A stretch of DNA of 64,000 bases from Natronocella acetinitrilica (GTDB taxonomy: Bacteria; Pseudomonadota; Gammaproteobacteria; Nitrococcales; Aquisalimonadaceae), in contig NZ_JALJXV010000011.1 in the NCBI RefSeq assembly GCF_024170285.1, positions 1 through 64,000 of the forward strand, read 5' to 3'. Below are positions 43,117 through 54,059 of the stretch, one piece after another. Position 1 is the stretch's first letter. Each line of letters opens with the position of its first letter. The notes below the pieces were generated by a model. The model had not been told where the DNA came from and did not search any database. It worked only from the letters and a program-made list of their open reading frames with translations. The position numbers and the translations under genes are program-made.

Positions 43117-44250
43117 ATGAACAGGAATTTCGCATTCGACTGTATCGGCTACGGCCTGTTCGCCATCCTCATCCTGATTGCGGTGCCGTGGGCGCTGGAT
43201 TTCGATGGCTTCGAACTGAACACCTTTGCCCGCTATCTGGCGCTGGGCATGGTGGCCATGGCGCTGGCACTGTCCTGGGGTTACGCCGGCATACTCAATC
43301 TCGGCCAGGCTGCCACCTTTGGCCTGGGCGCGTACATCATGGCCATGCACCTGAAGCTCAAGGCCAGCGTCAATAATCCCGATGGCATGCCGGACTTCAT
43401 GGGTTGGACCAACGTGGAGTCGCTACCCTGGTTCTGGGCGCCGTTCGATTCCGTCGCGGTAACCATCCTGGCCGGACTTCTGGTTCCAGTATTCGTGGCT
43501 GCGGTCATGGGCATCTTCATGTTCCGTGGCCGTATCACCGGCGTATTCGTGGCCATCATCACCCTGGCTTTCCTGGTGGCGATCCAGTTGGTTTTCATCG
43601 AGGAGCAGCGTTACACCGGGGGATTCAACGGCATCACGGGCCTCGCACCCCTTGAGCTCTTCGGCTGGACCGCGGACGGCTACAGCCTTGATTTCTACTA
43701 CTTCGTGGCAGCTTGCCTGATCGCCGCGCTGGCGCTTTGCATCGCGCTGGTGCGCAGCAAGGTGGGCCTGGTCCTGCGGGCCATCAAGGAAGATCCGTCA
43801 CGAGTCCGCTTCTTCGGCTACGACGTGGCCCGTTACGAGACGCTGGCGTTCTGCATGTCGGCAGCCATTGCCGGCTGGGCGGGAATGCTCTACGTCCTGG
43901 TGCTGGAATTCGCGGCACCCACCTACATGGGCGTGCCCTTCAGTCTTGCCATTGTCATCTGGTGTGCCGTGGGTGGCCGGGAATCCCTGGTTGCGGCGGC
44001 GTTGGGCGGCATCATCGTCAATATGCTGGAAGGGCGACTGTCCGACCTCTTCGTCGATGGCTGGACCCTCTTCCTGGGCGCCGCTTTCATCCTCGTCGTC
44101 CTGCTCATGCCCAAGGGTCTGTTTGGCCTGTTCCAGTCTGCGATGGACCGCATCGTGAGCTTCTACGGCAAGGCCACCGCAGAACGTCGTGAGTCCTTGC
44201 AGGGCGGCCGGCCCATCGGTTCCGAATCCACCGAGAAGGGAGGCCGCTGA
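43117..44250 (+). CDS. ABC transporter permease UrtC/FmdF-like
   Basis: 377 residues, about ten helices. LSWGYAGILNLGQAATFGLGAY (about 51-72) and the EAA-type loop VRFFGYDVARYETLAFCMSA (about 230-249) match LivM/UrtC. GAGGGGG precedes the ATG, nine bases after the UrtB-like stop. Confidence 0.92.
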   Translation: MNRNFAFDCIGYGLFAILILIAVPWALDFDGFELNTFARYLALGMVAMALALSWGYAGILNLGQAATFGLGAYIMAMHLKLKASVNNPDGMPDFMGWTNVESLPWFWAPFDSVAVTILAGLLVPVFVAAVMGIFMFRGRITGVFVAIITLAFLVAIQLVFIEEQRYTGGFNGITGLAPLELFGWTADGYSLDFYYFVAACLIAALALCIALVRSKVGLVLRAIKEDPSRVRFFGYDVARYETLAFCMSAAIAGWAGMLYVLVLEFAAPTYMGVPFSLAIVIWCAVGGRESLVAAALGGIIVNMLEGRLSDLFVDGWTLFLGAAFILVVLLMPKGLFGLFQSAMDRIVSFYGKATAERRESLQGGRPIGSESTEKGGR

Positions 44251-44251
44251 C

Positions 44252-44998
44252 ATGGCGCATCTTGAATTGAAGGGCCTATCGGTGCAGTTCGGTGGCCTGC
44301 GCGCCGTGGATGGCCTGGATCTCGCCCTGGAGCACGGTGAACTCCGCTGCCTGCTCGGCCCCAACGGTGCAGGAAAGTCCACCACGCTGGACCTGATATG
44401 CGGCAAGACGGAGCCCACCGGCGGGCAGATCATTTTCGACGGTAAAGACATCACCCATCTGCAGGAATTCAAGCGGGCCCGGTCCGGTATCGGCCGCAAG
44501 TTCCAGACGCCGGCGATCTTCAGGGAGCTCAGCGTCATCGAGAATCTCGAACTCGCTCGCTCCCACAAACCAGGCGTGCTGGCCTCGCTGACGGTGTTCC
44601 GTACCCGTGTGCAGGGGCGGCTGAAGGAGGTGCTGGAACTGGTCGAGCTCAGGGAGCACATCCATACCAAGGCCGGCAACCTGTCCCATGGGCAGATGCA
44701 GTGGCTGGAGATCGCCATGCTGCTGATGCAGGACGCACGCTTGATCCTCATGGATGAGCCCACCGCAGGCATGACCATCCAGGAGACGGAGAAGACTGGC
44801 GAGATCTTCAACTCCCTGAAAGGCAGCCACACCATGATCGTGGTTGAGCATGACATGGGCTTTGTCCGCCAGATCGCCGAGACGGTGACGGTGATGGACC
44901 AGGGCAGCCTGCTGGCCCAGGGCAGCATTCAGGAGGTGGAAAACGATCCGGCCGTCCGTGCCGCCTACCTCGGCGATGGAGGGCACGACGATGCTTGA
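44252..44998 (+). CDS. ABC transporter ATP-binding protein UrtD/LivG-like
   Basis: 248 residues from ATG 44252. Walker A GPNGAGKST is at about 38-46, the family-specific IGRKFQTPAIFRELSVIENLE at about 81-101, a signature-like LSHGQMQWLEIAM at about 147-159 and Walker B LILMDEPTAGM at about 165-175. The IGRKFQTP form is characteristic of urea/amide transporter ATPases. It overlaps the second ATPase by 8 bases. Confidence 0.92.
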   Translation: MAHLELKGLSVQFGGLRAVDGLDLALEHGELRCLLGPNGAGKSTTLDLICGKTEPTGGQIIFDGKDITHLQEFKRARSGIGRKFQTPAIFRELSVIENLELARSHKPGVLASLTVFRTRVQGRLKEVLELVELREHIHTKAGNLSHGQMQWLEIAMLLMQDARLILMDEPTAGMTIQETEKTGEIFNSLKGSHTMIVVEHDMGFVRQIAETVTVMDQGSLLAQGSIQEVENDPAVRAAYLGDGGHDDA

Positions 44999-45686
44999 GG
45001 CGACTGGTCTGTTTTCGTATTACGGCAAGAGCCCGATCATCCAGGATGTCGGCTTTCGCATCGAGAAAGGTGCCTTCGCCAGCATTCTCGGCCGTAACGG
45101 TGTCGGCAAGACGACATTGCTGCGCACCATCATGGGCTTGACCGATGGCATTGCCGGCAATCTCAGCTTCGACGGCGAGAACCTCGGCAGTATGCCGACC
45201 CACGCCCGCAGCAAGCTGGGTATCGGCTATATCCCCCAGGGCCGGGAGATCATTCCGCGCTTTACGGTGCGGGAGAACATCGTCATGGGCACCTACGCCC
45301 GGACTGATGGCAAGCGGGGCATCCCCGATTTCATCTACGAGCTGTTCCCCATTCTCAAGGAGTTTCTGAATCGCCGGGGTGGCGACCTGTCCGGCGGCCA
45401 GCAGCAGCAACTGGCCATTGCCCGCGCCCTGGCAATGGGCCCGAAGGTGCTGCTGCTCGACGAGCCCACCGAGGGCATCCAGCCGAACATCGTCAAGCAA
45501 ATCGAGGATGTGATCGTCAGGCTCAACCGGGAGATGGGCATCACCATCCTTCTTGTTGAGCAGAACGTGCGCTTTGCCCGGCGTGCATCGAACCAGTTCA
45601 TTGTGCTCGACAAGGGCCGAGTCGCAGTTTCCGGTACGGGTGAGGAACTCACCGATGAAATCCAGGATGAGTACCTCACGTTCTAG
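44991..45686 (+). CDS. ABC transporter ATP-binding protein UrtE/LivF-like
   Basis: 231 residues from ATG 44991. Walker A is GRNGVGKTTLLR (about 34-45), signature LSGGQQQQLAIARAL (about 134-148), Walker B VLLLDEPTEGIQP (about 154-166). The GRNGVGKTT variant and EGIQPNIV are typical of UrtE. It completes the five-gene importer. Confidence 0.92.
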   Translation: MLEATGLFSYYGKSPIIQDVGFRIEKGAFASILGRNGVGKTTLLRTIMGLTDGIAGNLSFDGENLGSMPTHARSKLGIGYIPQGREIIPRFTVRENIVMGTYARTDGKRGIPDFIYELFPILKEFLNRRGGDLSGGQQQQLAIARALAMGPKVLLLDEPTEGIQPNIVKQIEDVIVRLNREMGITILLVEQNVRFARRASNQFIVLDKGRVAVSGTGEELTDEIQDEYLTF

Positions 45687-45775
45687 AGCGTCGGGCTCCC
45701 GCCCGGCATCGCGAGGCAATGGGGCGACGTGCCCCGGACACCACGAGTGCTTAGTGAAGAGAGAGGAGTTCAATC

Positions 45776-46822
45776 ATGCGTCACGGTGACATTTCCAGCA
45801 GCAAGGACACGGTGGGTGTAGCGGTCGTCAACTACAAGATGCCGCGGCTCCACAGCAAGGCCGAGGTGCTCGACAACGCCCAGAAGATCGCTGACATGAT
45901 CGAGGGCATCAAGGTTGGTCTGCCCGGCCTGGATCTGATCGTCTTCCCCGAGTACAGCACAATGGGGATCATGTACGACCCGGACGAGATGTACGCCACG
46001 GCCGCCACCGTTCCCGGTGACGAGACCGAGATCTTCGCCCGTGCCTGCCGCAAGGCCAACGTCTGGGGCGTGTTCTCGCTGACCGGCGAGCGCCATGAGG
46101 ATCACCCCAACAAGGCGCCCTACAACACCCTGATTCTGATGAACAACAAGGGTGAAGTTGTTCAGAAGTACCGCAAGTGCATTCCCTGGTGCCCCATCGA
46201 GGGCTGGTATCCCGGCGACAACACCTACGTGACCGAAGGGCCCAAGGGCCTGAAGGTCAGCCTGATCATCTGTGATGACGGCAACTACCCGGAAATCTGG
46301 CGCGACTGCGCCATGAAGGGCGCCGAGCTCATCGTCCGCTGCCAGGGCTACATGTACCCGGCCAAGGAGCAGCAGATCAACATGTCCAAGTGCATGGCCT
46401 GGGCCAACAACACCTACGTGGCCGTGGCCAACGCCTCCGGCTTCGACGGTGTCTACAGCTACTTCGGCCATTCTGCGCTGATCGGCTTCGACGGTCGTAC
46501 TCTCGGTGAGTGCGGTACCGAGGAGAACGGCGTGCAGTACGCCCAGTTCTCGGTGTCAGCCATTCGCGATGCCCGTGCCAACGATCAGTCGCAGAACCAC
46601 CTGTTCAAACTGCTGCATCGCGGCTACACCGGCATGCACGATTCCGGTGACGGTTCCCAGGGTCTGGCGGAGTGCCCGTTCGAGTTCTACCGCACCTGGG
46701 TCAACGATGCCGAAAAGGCGCGGGCCGACGTGGAGAAGATCACCCGCAAGAAAGCCGGTGTTGCCAGCGCGCCGGTGAAGGACCTGCCCTACGACGCCAA
46801 GGAGGAAGAGGCGGCCGAGTAA
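45776..46822 (+). CDS. amiE: Aliphatic amidase AmiE
   Basis: 348 residues, nearly colinear with Pseudomonas AmiE ([20 protein letters not shown]...). The nitrilase-family triad is visible as Glu59 (FPEY), Lys134 (KYRK) and Cys166 (IICDD). It hydrolyses short aliphatic amides such as acetamide to the acid and ammonia. GAGAGGAG lies upstream of the ATG. The C-terminal tail differs from the Pseudomonas form and is acidic (KEEEAAE). Formamidase AmiF is the closest alternative, but overall similarity favours AmiE. Confidence 0.95.
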   Translation: MRHGDISSSKDTVGVAVVNYKMPRLHSKAEVLDNAQKIADMIEGIKVGLPGLDLIVFPEYSTMGIMYDPDEMYATAATVPGDETEIFARACRKANVWGVFSLTGERHEDHPNKAPYNTLILMNNKGEVVQKYRKCIPWCPIEGWYPGDNTYVTEGPKGLKVSLIICDDGNYPEIWRDCAMKGAELIVRCQGYMYPAKEQQINMSKCMAWANNTYVAVANASGFDGVYSYFGHSALIGFDGRTLGECGTEENGVQYAQFSVSAIRDARANDQSQNHLFKLLHRGYTGMHDSGDGSQGLAECPFEFYRTWVNDAEKARADVEKITRKKAGVASAPVKDLPYDAKEEEAAE

Positions 46823-46891
46823 CGGCCCGGGCCTTGATCGCGGCGGTCGGGTCTGCGGATCCGGCCGCCGCTGCTATCGTGGAGCAACTGC

Positions 46892-48007
46892 ATGCCCTTT
46901 CTGAACGACATGCTGGACGAAACCAGTCGTAAACGGCTGGAACAACAACGCCTGGCGGAGGACAACGCCGGCGAACTGCTGCCTGCCGAAGTCCCGGAAC
47001 CCAATACCATCGAGAGCCGCTATCGCTTCGATGTCAACGCTATCATGCGCGCCGTTCGCGGTGAAATTCTCGGCCAGGACGAGGCCGTGGATGCCGTGGA
47101 GCGCATGCTGCATATCGTCCGCGCCGATATCGCCGATCCGCGCCGGCCGCTGCATACAGCCCTGTTCCTCGGCCCCACCGGCGTTGGCAAGACGGAACTG
47201 GTCCGCGCCGTGGCCCGGGCACTGCACGGTGACGCTGACGCCTTCTGCCGAGTGGACATGAACACCCTGTCCCAGGAACACTACGCCGCCGCTCTGACCG
47301 GGGCGCCGCCCGGCTATGTGGGCAGCAAGGAAGGCACCACCATTCTCAATCAGGAACTGATCGAGGGCAGCCTGGGCAAGCCGGGTATCGTACTATTCGA
47401 TGAACTGGAAAAGGCCTCGGACGAAGTCGTCCAGGCGCTCCTCAACGTGTTCGACAACGGCATGCTCACCGTCGCCTCCGGGGAGCGCACCTACAGTTTC
47501 CGCAACGCCCTGGTGTTCATGACCAGCAACCTGGGTGCGCGCCGCCTTCAGAGTTTCGAGGAGCGTCGCGAGCGCTTCCCGGGCAAGCTGTTCCCGATGC
47601 CTGCGCGCCGCCGCCGCGACAAACTCTACCAGATGATGGAGCGGGAACTGCTGCGCCGTTTCGTGCCCGAATTCGTCAACCGTATCGACACCATCACCGT
47701 ATTCAACTGGATTCACGGGGACGTGGTGGAGCAACTGGTGGACCTGGAACTGGTTCGCCTCAATCGCCGTCTGCGCAAGCACAGCGTGGAGTTGCAGCTG
47801 GAGCCATCGGTGCGGGCCCACATCGCCAGGGAGGGGTTTGATCGCAAGTATGGCGCCCGGTCCCTGCGTCGCGCCATGCGTCATCGCATCGAGGCACCGT
47901 TAGCCCATTTCCTGCTCACGGAATTCCGCAGCGCCGGCGGCTTTCAGTCGCTGGAGGCGCACCTGAAGACAGGCAAGGTCAGATTTCGTGCGGTCGCAAA
48001 CACTTAA
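46892..48007 (+). CDS. amiB: AmiB-like AAA+ ATPase (ClpB/ClpX-related)
   Basis: 371 residues. Walker A is GPTGVGKT (94-101), Walker B IVLFDE (166-171), sensor 1 in ALVFMTSNLGARR, with a C-terminal ClpB-type D2 small domain including RKYGARSLRRAMRHRIEAPL. The pore-loop-like GYVGSKEGTT is at 141-150. In Pseudomonas the gene between amiE and amiC is amiB, encoding such an ATPase of unresolved role. Position right after amiE supports that name. It might remodel the amidase or transporter. Confidence 0.87.
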   Translation: MPFLNDMLDETSRKRLEQQRLAEDNAGELLPAEVPEPNTIESRYRFDVNAIMRAVRGEILGQDEAVDAVERMLHIVRADIADPRRPLHTALFLGPTGVGKTELVRAVARALHGDADAFCRVDMNTLSQEHYAAALTGAPPGYVGSKEGTTILNQELIEGSLGKPGIVLFDELEKASDEVVQALLNVFDNGMLTVASGERTYSFRNALVFMTSNLGARRLQSFEERRERFPGKLFPMPARRRRDKLYQMMERELLRRFVPEFVNRIDTITVFNWIHGDVVEQLVDLELVRLNRRLRKHSVELQLEPSVRAHIAREGFDRKYGARSLRRAMRHRIEAPLAHFLLTEFRSAGGFQSLEAHLKTGKVRFRAVANT

Positions 48008-48017
48008 GGAGAACAAC

Positions 48018-49529
48018 ATGTCGGTGAAGCCACCCGGTCCGTCCACGCTGAAGGCCATTTCCGACGAGTACGGCTTTGACTTGTCGCCTCAGGAACTGGT
48101 GGAGTACGAAGCCGCCGTTGCCGCCGGTCTCGGCATCTATGCCCGCATTGACGAGTATGCCGACGAACTGCTCCCGGTGAAGTACCCGAGAGCAAGTGTC
48201 GGCTATCGACCGGTGGGAGAGGAGAACCCGAATAACGGCTGGGCCTGGAAATGCTCGATTCCCGGGGCCGACAGCGGACCACTGGCCGGGTGCACCGTTG
48301 GCATCAAGGATAATGTCCTGGTCGCAGGCATTCCCATGCTCAATGGTTCTCCCATCCTTGAAGGATACGTTCCCCGGGAGGATGCGACGGTGGTGACCCG
48401 CCTGCTCGATGCGGGTGCCCACATCATCGGCAAGACTGCCGTTCCGGCCTTCTGCTTCGACGGCGGCGGTTGCACCGGCTACCCGGAGCCGCAGCCCGAG
48501 AACCCCCACAACCCCGATCACATGGCGGGCTCATCGTCCAACGGCAGTGCTGTGGTGGTCGTCACCGGCGAGGTGGACATGGCGCTGGGTGGCGATCAGG
48601 GCGGGTCAATCCGGATGCCGTCTTCCTGGAGCGGCTGCTATGGGCTCAAGCCGACCAAGGGTCTGGTGCCCTACACGGGGATATTCCCCATCGAGCGAAC
48701 CCTGGATCACACGGGCCCCATGGCCCGCAGCGCCGAGGATTGTGCACGGATGCTACAAGTCATCGCCGGCCCCGACGGGCTGGATCCGCGCCAGTATGAC
48801 GTGCGCACTGACGACTACCTGACCTCGCTGGGAGACAGCCTGTCCGGACTGCGTGTTGGGCTATTGCGCGAGGGCTTTGCCATCCCGGATATGAGCGAGG
48901 CCGACGTGGACGACGGCGTGCGCCAGGCCGCATCGGTGCTGGAGAAGGCCGGCGCCAGCGTTTCCGAAGTCTCCGTGCCGATGCACGCTGACGGATTGGT
49001 GCTCTGGGTTGCCATTGCCAACGAAGGCGCCACGGAGCTCATGGTCTGGGGGGACGCCTACGGCACCAATGCCCGCGGCCACTATTCAACGGACCTGATC
49101 GATTTCTTCGGCCGCGCACGCCGGGCCCGTGGCCGCGACTTCAGCCAGACAGTCAAGGCCACGGTGCTGGCCGGACACTACATGTCGACTTGCTACAATC
49201 GCCACTACTACGCCAAGGCCCAGAATCTGGGGCGGCGTCTCCAGGCGGGCTACGACGAGGCCCTGCGGGATGTCGACTTGCTGGTACTCCCCACGACACC
49301 GATGAAGGCCATGCGCAAGCCGGCCGATCGATCGCTACCAACGATCATGGCCAGCGCCCTGGGTAACCTCTACAACACTGCGCCATTCGATGTTACCGGT
49401 CATCCGGCGATGAGCGTGCCGGCGGGCATGTCCGACGGTCTGCCGATCGGAATGATGCTGATCGGCCGGCATTGGGAGGACGCAACCGTATTGCGGGCAG
49501 CCCATGCCTTTCAGATGAAGGCTTCCTGA
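48018..49529 (+). CDS. Amidase signature family enzyme (nitrile-pathway-like amidase)
   Basis: 503 residues from ATG 48018 with AAGGAGA upstream. The catalytic Lys is in CTVGIKDNVLVAG (about 90-102), the Ser loop is MAGSSSNGSAVVV (about 171-183, Ser/Asn variant of GGSSGG), and the nucleophile region is GGDQGGSIRMPSSW. The order SIPGADSGPLAG and IFPIERTLDHTGPMARS match the enantioselective amidases found beside nitrile hydratases in Rhodococcus. It probably extends the range of amides handled by AmiE. No nitrile hydratase is present in the window. Confidence 0.9.
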   Translation: MSVKPPGPSTLKAISDEYGFDLSPQELVEYEAAVAAGLGIYARIDEYADELLPVKYPRASVGYRPVGEENPNNGWAWKCSIPGADSGPLAGCTVGIKDNVLVAGIPMLNGSPILEGYVPREDATVVTRLLDAGAHIIGKTAVPAFCFDGGGCTGYPEPQPENPHNPDHMAGSSSNGSAVVVVTGEVDMALGGDQGGSIRMPSSWSGCYGLKPTKGLVPYTGIFPIERTLDHTGPMARSAEDCARMLQVIAGPDGLDPRQYDVRTDDYLTSLGDSLSGLRVGLLREGFAIPDMSEADVDDGVRQAASVLEKAGASVSEVSVPMHADGLVLWVAIANEGATELMVWGDAYGTNARGHYSTDLIDFFGRARRARGRDFSQTVKATVLAGHYMSTCYNRHYYAKAQNLGRRLQAGYDEALRDVDLLVLPTTPMKAMRKPADRSLPTIMASALGNLYNTAPFDVTGHPAMSVPAGMSDGLPIGMMLIGRHWEDATVLRAAHAFQMKAS

Positions 49530-49571
49530 AGCGAACGCGGCCGCGCAGGCTCGGTGCAATATTGGTGCGAT

Positions 49572-49588
49572 TGCACCGTTATAGTGCG
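49572..49588. promoter_or_regulatory. NtrC-like enhancer upstream of urease operon
   Basis: TGCAC-CGTTATA-GTGCG matches 9 of 10 positions of TGCAC-N7-GTGCA. Its centre is about 158 bp before the start predicted for the sigma-54 promoter. A further GGTGC-N4-GCACC lies at 49564-49577. Confidence 0.6.
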
Positions 49589-49711
49589 TCAGATCGCTCG
49601 ACGAACATGCAACGCGGGAAGGCGGTCAGGCCCAGGGTATATCTGCGCTGCGGAGATTCGCGCGGCACGCGTGCGGATGGCTGCGGGCGCGGGTTGGGCA
49701 TGCCCCTGGCG

Positions 49712-49727
49712 TGGCACGCACCATGCA
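49712..49727 (+). promoter_or_regulatory. Sigma-54 promoter for the urease operon
   Basis: TGGCACG-CACC-ATGCA has one mismatch to the consensus and exact GG-N10-GC. The predicted start is about 49738, 41 bases before the ureJ start codon. Confidence 0.75.
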
Positions 49728-49778
49728 GGCGCTTCGCAGCAACACTCGAATAGCCGGCTTCGCAATGGAGGTTACCCC

Positions 49779-50375
49779 GTGAAACGGATCGTGCTGTCAA
49801 TCATCGCGGCCTTGACGCTGCTGGCCGTGCCGGCGTTGGTGCTCGCCCATCCCCACCCCCACGCTCACGGTGGCTTCGGCGCGGGCTTCCTGCATCCTCT
49901 GTTGGGTCTGGACCATCTTCTCGCCATGCTCGGCGTCGGTCTCTGGGCCGCACAGCAGGCGGACCGCCGCACCTTCTGGTTGATTCCGGCGGGCTTCATC
50001 ACGGCCCTGGTGATTGGATTCGTGCTGGGTCTCGGCTCTGCCTCGCTGCCGATCATCGAGTTCGGCATCGTCGGCTCGCTGGCCCTGGTGGGGCTGCTGA
50101 TACTGGTCAAGCGACAGCTGCCCGTGGCGGCGGCCGGTGTGCTTGCGGGCCTGTTTGCCGTTTTCCATGGTCATGCCCACGGTGCCGAAATGGCCGTGGG
50201 GCTTTCCGGCAACCTGTTCGGTGCCGGATTCGTGATCGCCTCTGGCATGCTACTGGCGGCGGGCGTCACGGCCTGGCGATTCGCAGAGCGGCGAATGGCG
50301 CAGGCATCGGTGTCCCGCACCGCCGGTCTGGCTTTGCTGGCGGCGAGTGCGGTCTATCTGGTCCTGCTGGTCTAG
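49779..50375 (+). CDS. ureJ: HupE/UreJ family nickel permease
   Basis: 198 residues from GTG 49779, which has GGAGG seven bases upstream. A signal-like first segment ends at VLAHPHPHAHGGFGAGFLHP, giving the His-rich metal motif, followed by GLDHLLAMLGVGLWAAQQ and GHAHGAEMA. These are hallmarks of the HupE/UreJ metal transporters. It supplies nickel for the urease encoded just downstream. Confidence 0.9.
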   Translation: MKRIVLSIIAALTLLAVPALVLAHPHPHAHGGFGAGFLHPLLGLDHLLAMLGVGLWAAQQADRRTFWLIPAGFITALVIGFVLGLGSASLPIIEFGIVGSLALVGLLILVKRQLPVAAAGVLAGLFAVFHGHAHGAEMAVGLSGNLFGAGFVIASGMLLAAGVTAWRFAERRMAQASVSRTAGLALLAASAVYLVLLV

Positions 50376-50383
50376 GCCGCCCC

Positions 50384-51229
50384 ATGGCGGCGGCTGTTCC
50401 CGACGTCGTTGAAGCCGGCGGCTGGCTGGCGCGTCTGCGGCTGAAATACGCGCGGCGTCGCGACCGCACCGTGCTGGCTCATCGTTACCACGAAGGGCCG
50501 CTGCTGGTGCAGCGCAGCTTCCACCCCGAGGGCGAACCCTGCCATAGCTATGTGATTCACCCGCCAGGGGGCGTGGTTGGCGGAGACCGGCTGTTGCTTG
50601 ACGTGGATGTGGCTGCTGGCGCCCATGCCGTGCTGACGACTCCGGCTGCCGCCAAGTTCTACCGCAGCGGCGGCCATCGTGCCGAGCAGGATCAGCACTT
50701 CACGGTTGCCGATGGCGGTGCGCTGGAGTTTCTGCCCGCCGAGACCATTCTGCACGGTGGCTGCGACGTCAACCTGCGCAATCGCTTTGATCTGGTCGGC
50801 GAGGCCCGGCTGTGCGCCTGGGACGTGGTCTGCCTTGGGCGCCCCGGTAGCGGCGATCACTATGCCAGCGGCGCCTGCCTGCAGGATCTCCGCGTCTTCC
50901 GGGATGGTGTCATTTGCCTGCATGAGCGTCTGCGGCTCGATGCCGGCGACAGACTGCTGACAGCACCCTGGGGTCTTGGGGGGCGCACGGTGATCGGCAC
51001 GTTGGTGGCCACGCCCGCGCCGCCTGGTCTGGAACAACAACTCCGGGAAAACCTGGACGGTGCCGATACGCTGCGCCTGGGAGTGACACGACTCGACGAT
51101 TTATTAGTGCTGCGCTGCCTTGGCCCGGGCGCAGAGCCGGTGCGGGCACTGCTCGAACGCGCCTGGACGCTGCTGCGGGAGCCCGTTCTGGGGCGACCCG
51201 CCTGCCCACCGAGAATCTGGAGGACCTGA
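50384..51229 (+). CDS. ureD: Urease accessory protein UreD
   Basis: 281 residues. LVQRSFHPEGEPCHSYVIHPPGG (about 38-60) and VLTTPAAAKFYRS (about 84-96) are UreD signatures. It is the scaffold linking the apo-urease to the UreFG metallochaperone complex. The start lies 8 bases after ureJ stops, so translation is coupled. Confidence 0.95.
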   Translation: MAAAVPDVVEAGGWLARLRLKYARRRDRTVLAHRYHEGPLLVQRSFHPEGEPCHSYVIHPPGGVVGGDRLLLDVDVAAGAHAVLTTPAAAKFYRSGGHRAEQDQHFTVADGGALEFLPAETILHGGCDVNLRNRFDLVGEARLCAWDVVCLGRPGSGDHYASGACLQDLRVFRDGVICLHERLRLDAGDRLLTAPWGLGGRTVIGTLVATPAPPGLEQQLRENLDGADTLRLGVTRLDDLLVLRCLGPGAEPVRALLERAWTLLREPVLGRPACPPRIWRT

Positions 51230-51232
51230 CCG

Positions 51233-51535
51233 ATGGAACTCACACCACGGGAGAAAGACAAGCTGCTCCTGTTCACTGCGGCACTGCTCGCCGAGCGGCG
51301 CAAGGCCCGGGGGCTCAAGCTCAACTACCCGGAGGCCATGGCGCTGATCTCTGCCGCCATCCTCGAGGGTGCCCGGGACGGGCGCAGCGTGGCCGAGCTG
51401 ATGAGCGCCGGTGCCGAGGTACTCACCCGGGAGGACGTCATGGACGGAGTTGCCGAGATGATTCCCGAGGTCCAGGTGGAGGCGACCTTTCCCGACGGGG
51501 TCAAGCTCGTCACCGTGCATGAGCCGATTCGATAG
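51233..51535 (+). CDS. ureA: Urease gamma subunit
   Basis: 100 residues: [20 protein letters not shown] and [22 protein letters not shown], nearly invariant in gamma subunits. It assembles with UreB and UreC in the trimeric enzyme. Three bases separate it from the ureD stop. Confidence 0.97.
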   Translation: MELTPREKDKLLLFTAALLAERRKARGLKLNYPEAMALISAAILEGARDGRSVAELMSAGAEVLTREDVMDGVAEMIPEVQVEATFPDGVKLVTVHEPIR

Positions 51536-51546
51536 GAGGTGCAGCC

Positions 51547-51863
51547 ATGATTCCAGGAGAAGTGCTGCCGGCGGACGGCGAGATCACGCTGAACGAAGGC
51601 CGGGACACGGTCACCGTGTCCGTGACCAACAGCGGCGACCGCCCCATACAGGTGGGATCCCACTACCATTTCTTCGAGGTGAACGACGCCCTGCAGTTCG
51701 ACCGTGAGCAGGCGCTGGGATTTCGTCTCGATATCCCGGCTGGCACCGCCGTGCGCTTCGAACCGGGCCAGGCGCGCACCGTGCAGCTGGTGGCCTATGC
51801 GGGCGAACGGGCGGTCTACGGATTCAAGGGTCGTGTGATGGGTCCACTGAAAGGGGGTTCGGC

Positions 51864-51867
<4 letters not shown>
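51547..51867 (+). CDS. ureB: Urease beta subunit
   Basis: 106 residues. [20 protein letters not shown] and [18 protein letters not shown] are conserved. GGAGG is present before the start. It overlaps ureC by 4 bases. Confidence 0.97.
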
Positions 51868-53570
<1,703 letters not shown>

Positions 53571-53576
53571 GGGTGG

Positions 53577-54059
53577 ATGATGTTACGACTGGTGGAGCGT
53601 GTTGCTGCTGCGGAACGGGTCGATGGGGTGCTGTGCCTGCCCTTCGATCTCCGCCAGAAAAGCCGATTCCGGACCCGCCTGACCGATGGTACCGAGGTGG
53701 GTGTCTTCCTTGATCGCGGCCACATCCTGCGGGATGGCGACTGCCTGCGGGCCGAATGCGGCAGATTGATCCGGGTAGAAGCTGCCGAGGAATCTGTCAG
53801 CACGGTTCGCAGCGCCGATGCCCGTCAGCTGGCCCGGGTCTGCTATCACCTGGGCAATCGGCATGTGCCCCTGCAGGTGGGGGATGGCTTCGCCCGCTAC
53901 CGGCATGACCATGTGCTGGATGCCATGGTCCAGGGGCTCGGCCTGGCGGTGGTTTGCGAAGAGGCACCCTTCGAGCCCGAGGCCGGCGCCTACGGTGGCG
54001 GTCATTCCCATGCACACGACCACGATCACGGTTCCCATGAACACGGCCATCACCACTGA
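53577..54059 (+). CDS. ureE: Urease accessory protein UreE
   Basis: 160 residues. A UreE beta-domain (residues 1-75) and metal-binding domain with [23 protein letters not shown] are followed by a His-rich tail ([20 protein letters not shown]). It is a nickel chaperone. Two adjacent ATGs (53577 and 53580) are possible starts. The tail coding region overlaps the ureF start. Confidence 0.95.
   Translation: MMLRLVERVAAAERVDGVLCLPFDLRQKSRFRTRLTDGTEVGVFLDRGHILRDGDCLRAECGRLIRVEAAEESVSTVRSADARQLARVCYHLGNRHVPLQVGDGFARYRHDHVLDAMVQGLGLAVVCEEAPFEPEAGAYGGGHSHAHDHDHGSHEHGHHH

Noticed and set aside
45720-45740. Small GGGGC/GCCCC stem before amiE as an attenuator
   Set aside because: Short stem without a T-run and with no competing hexaloop; amiE is more simply cotranscribed with the importer.
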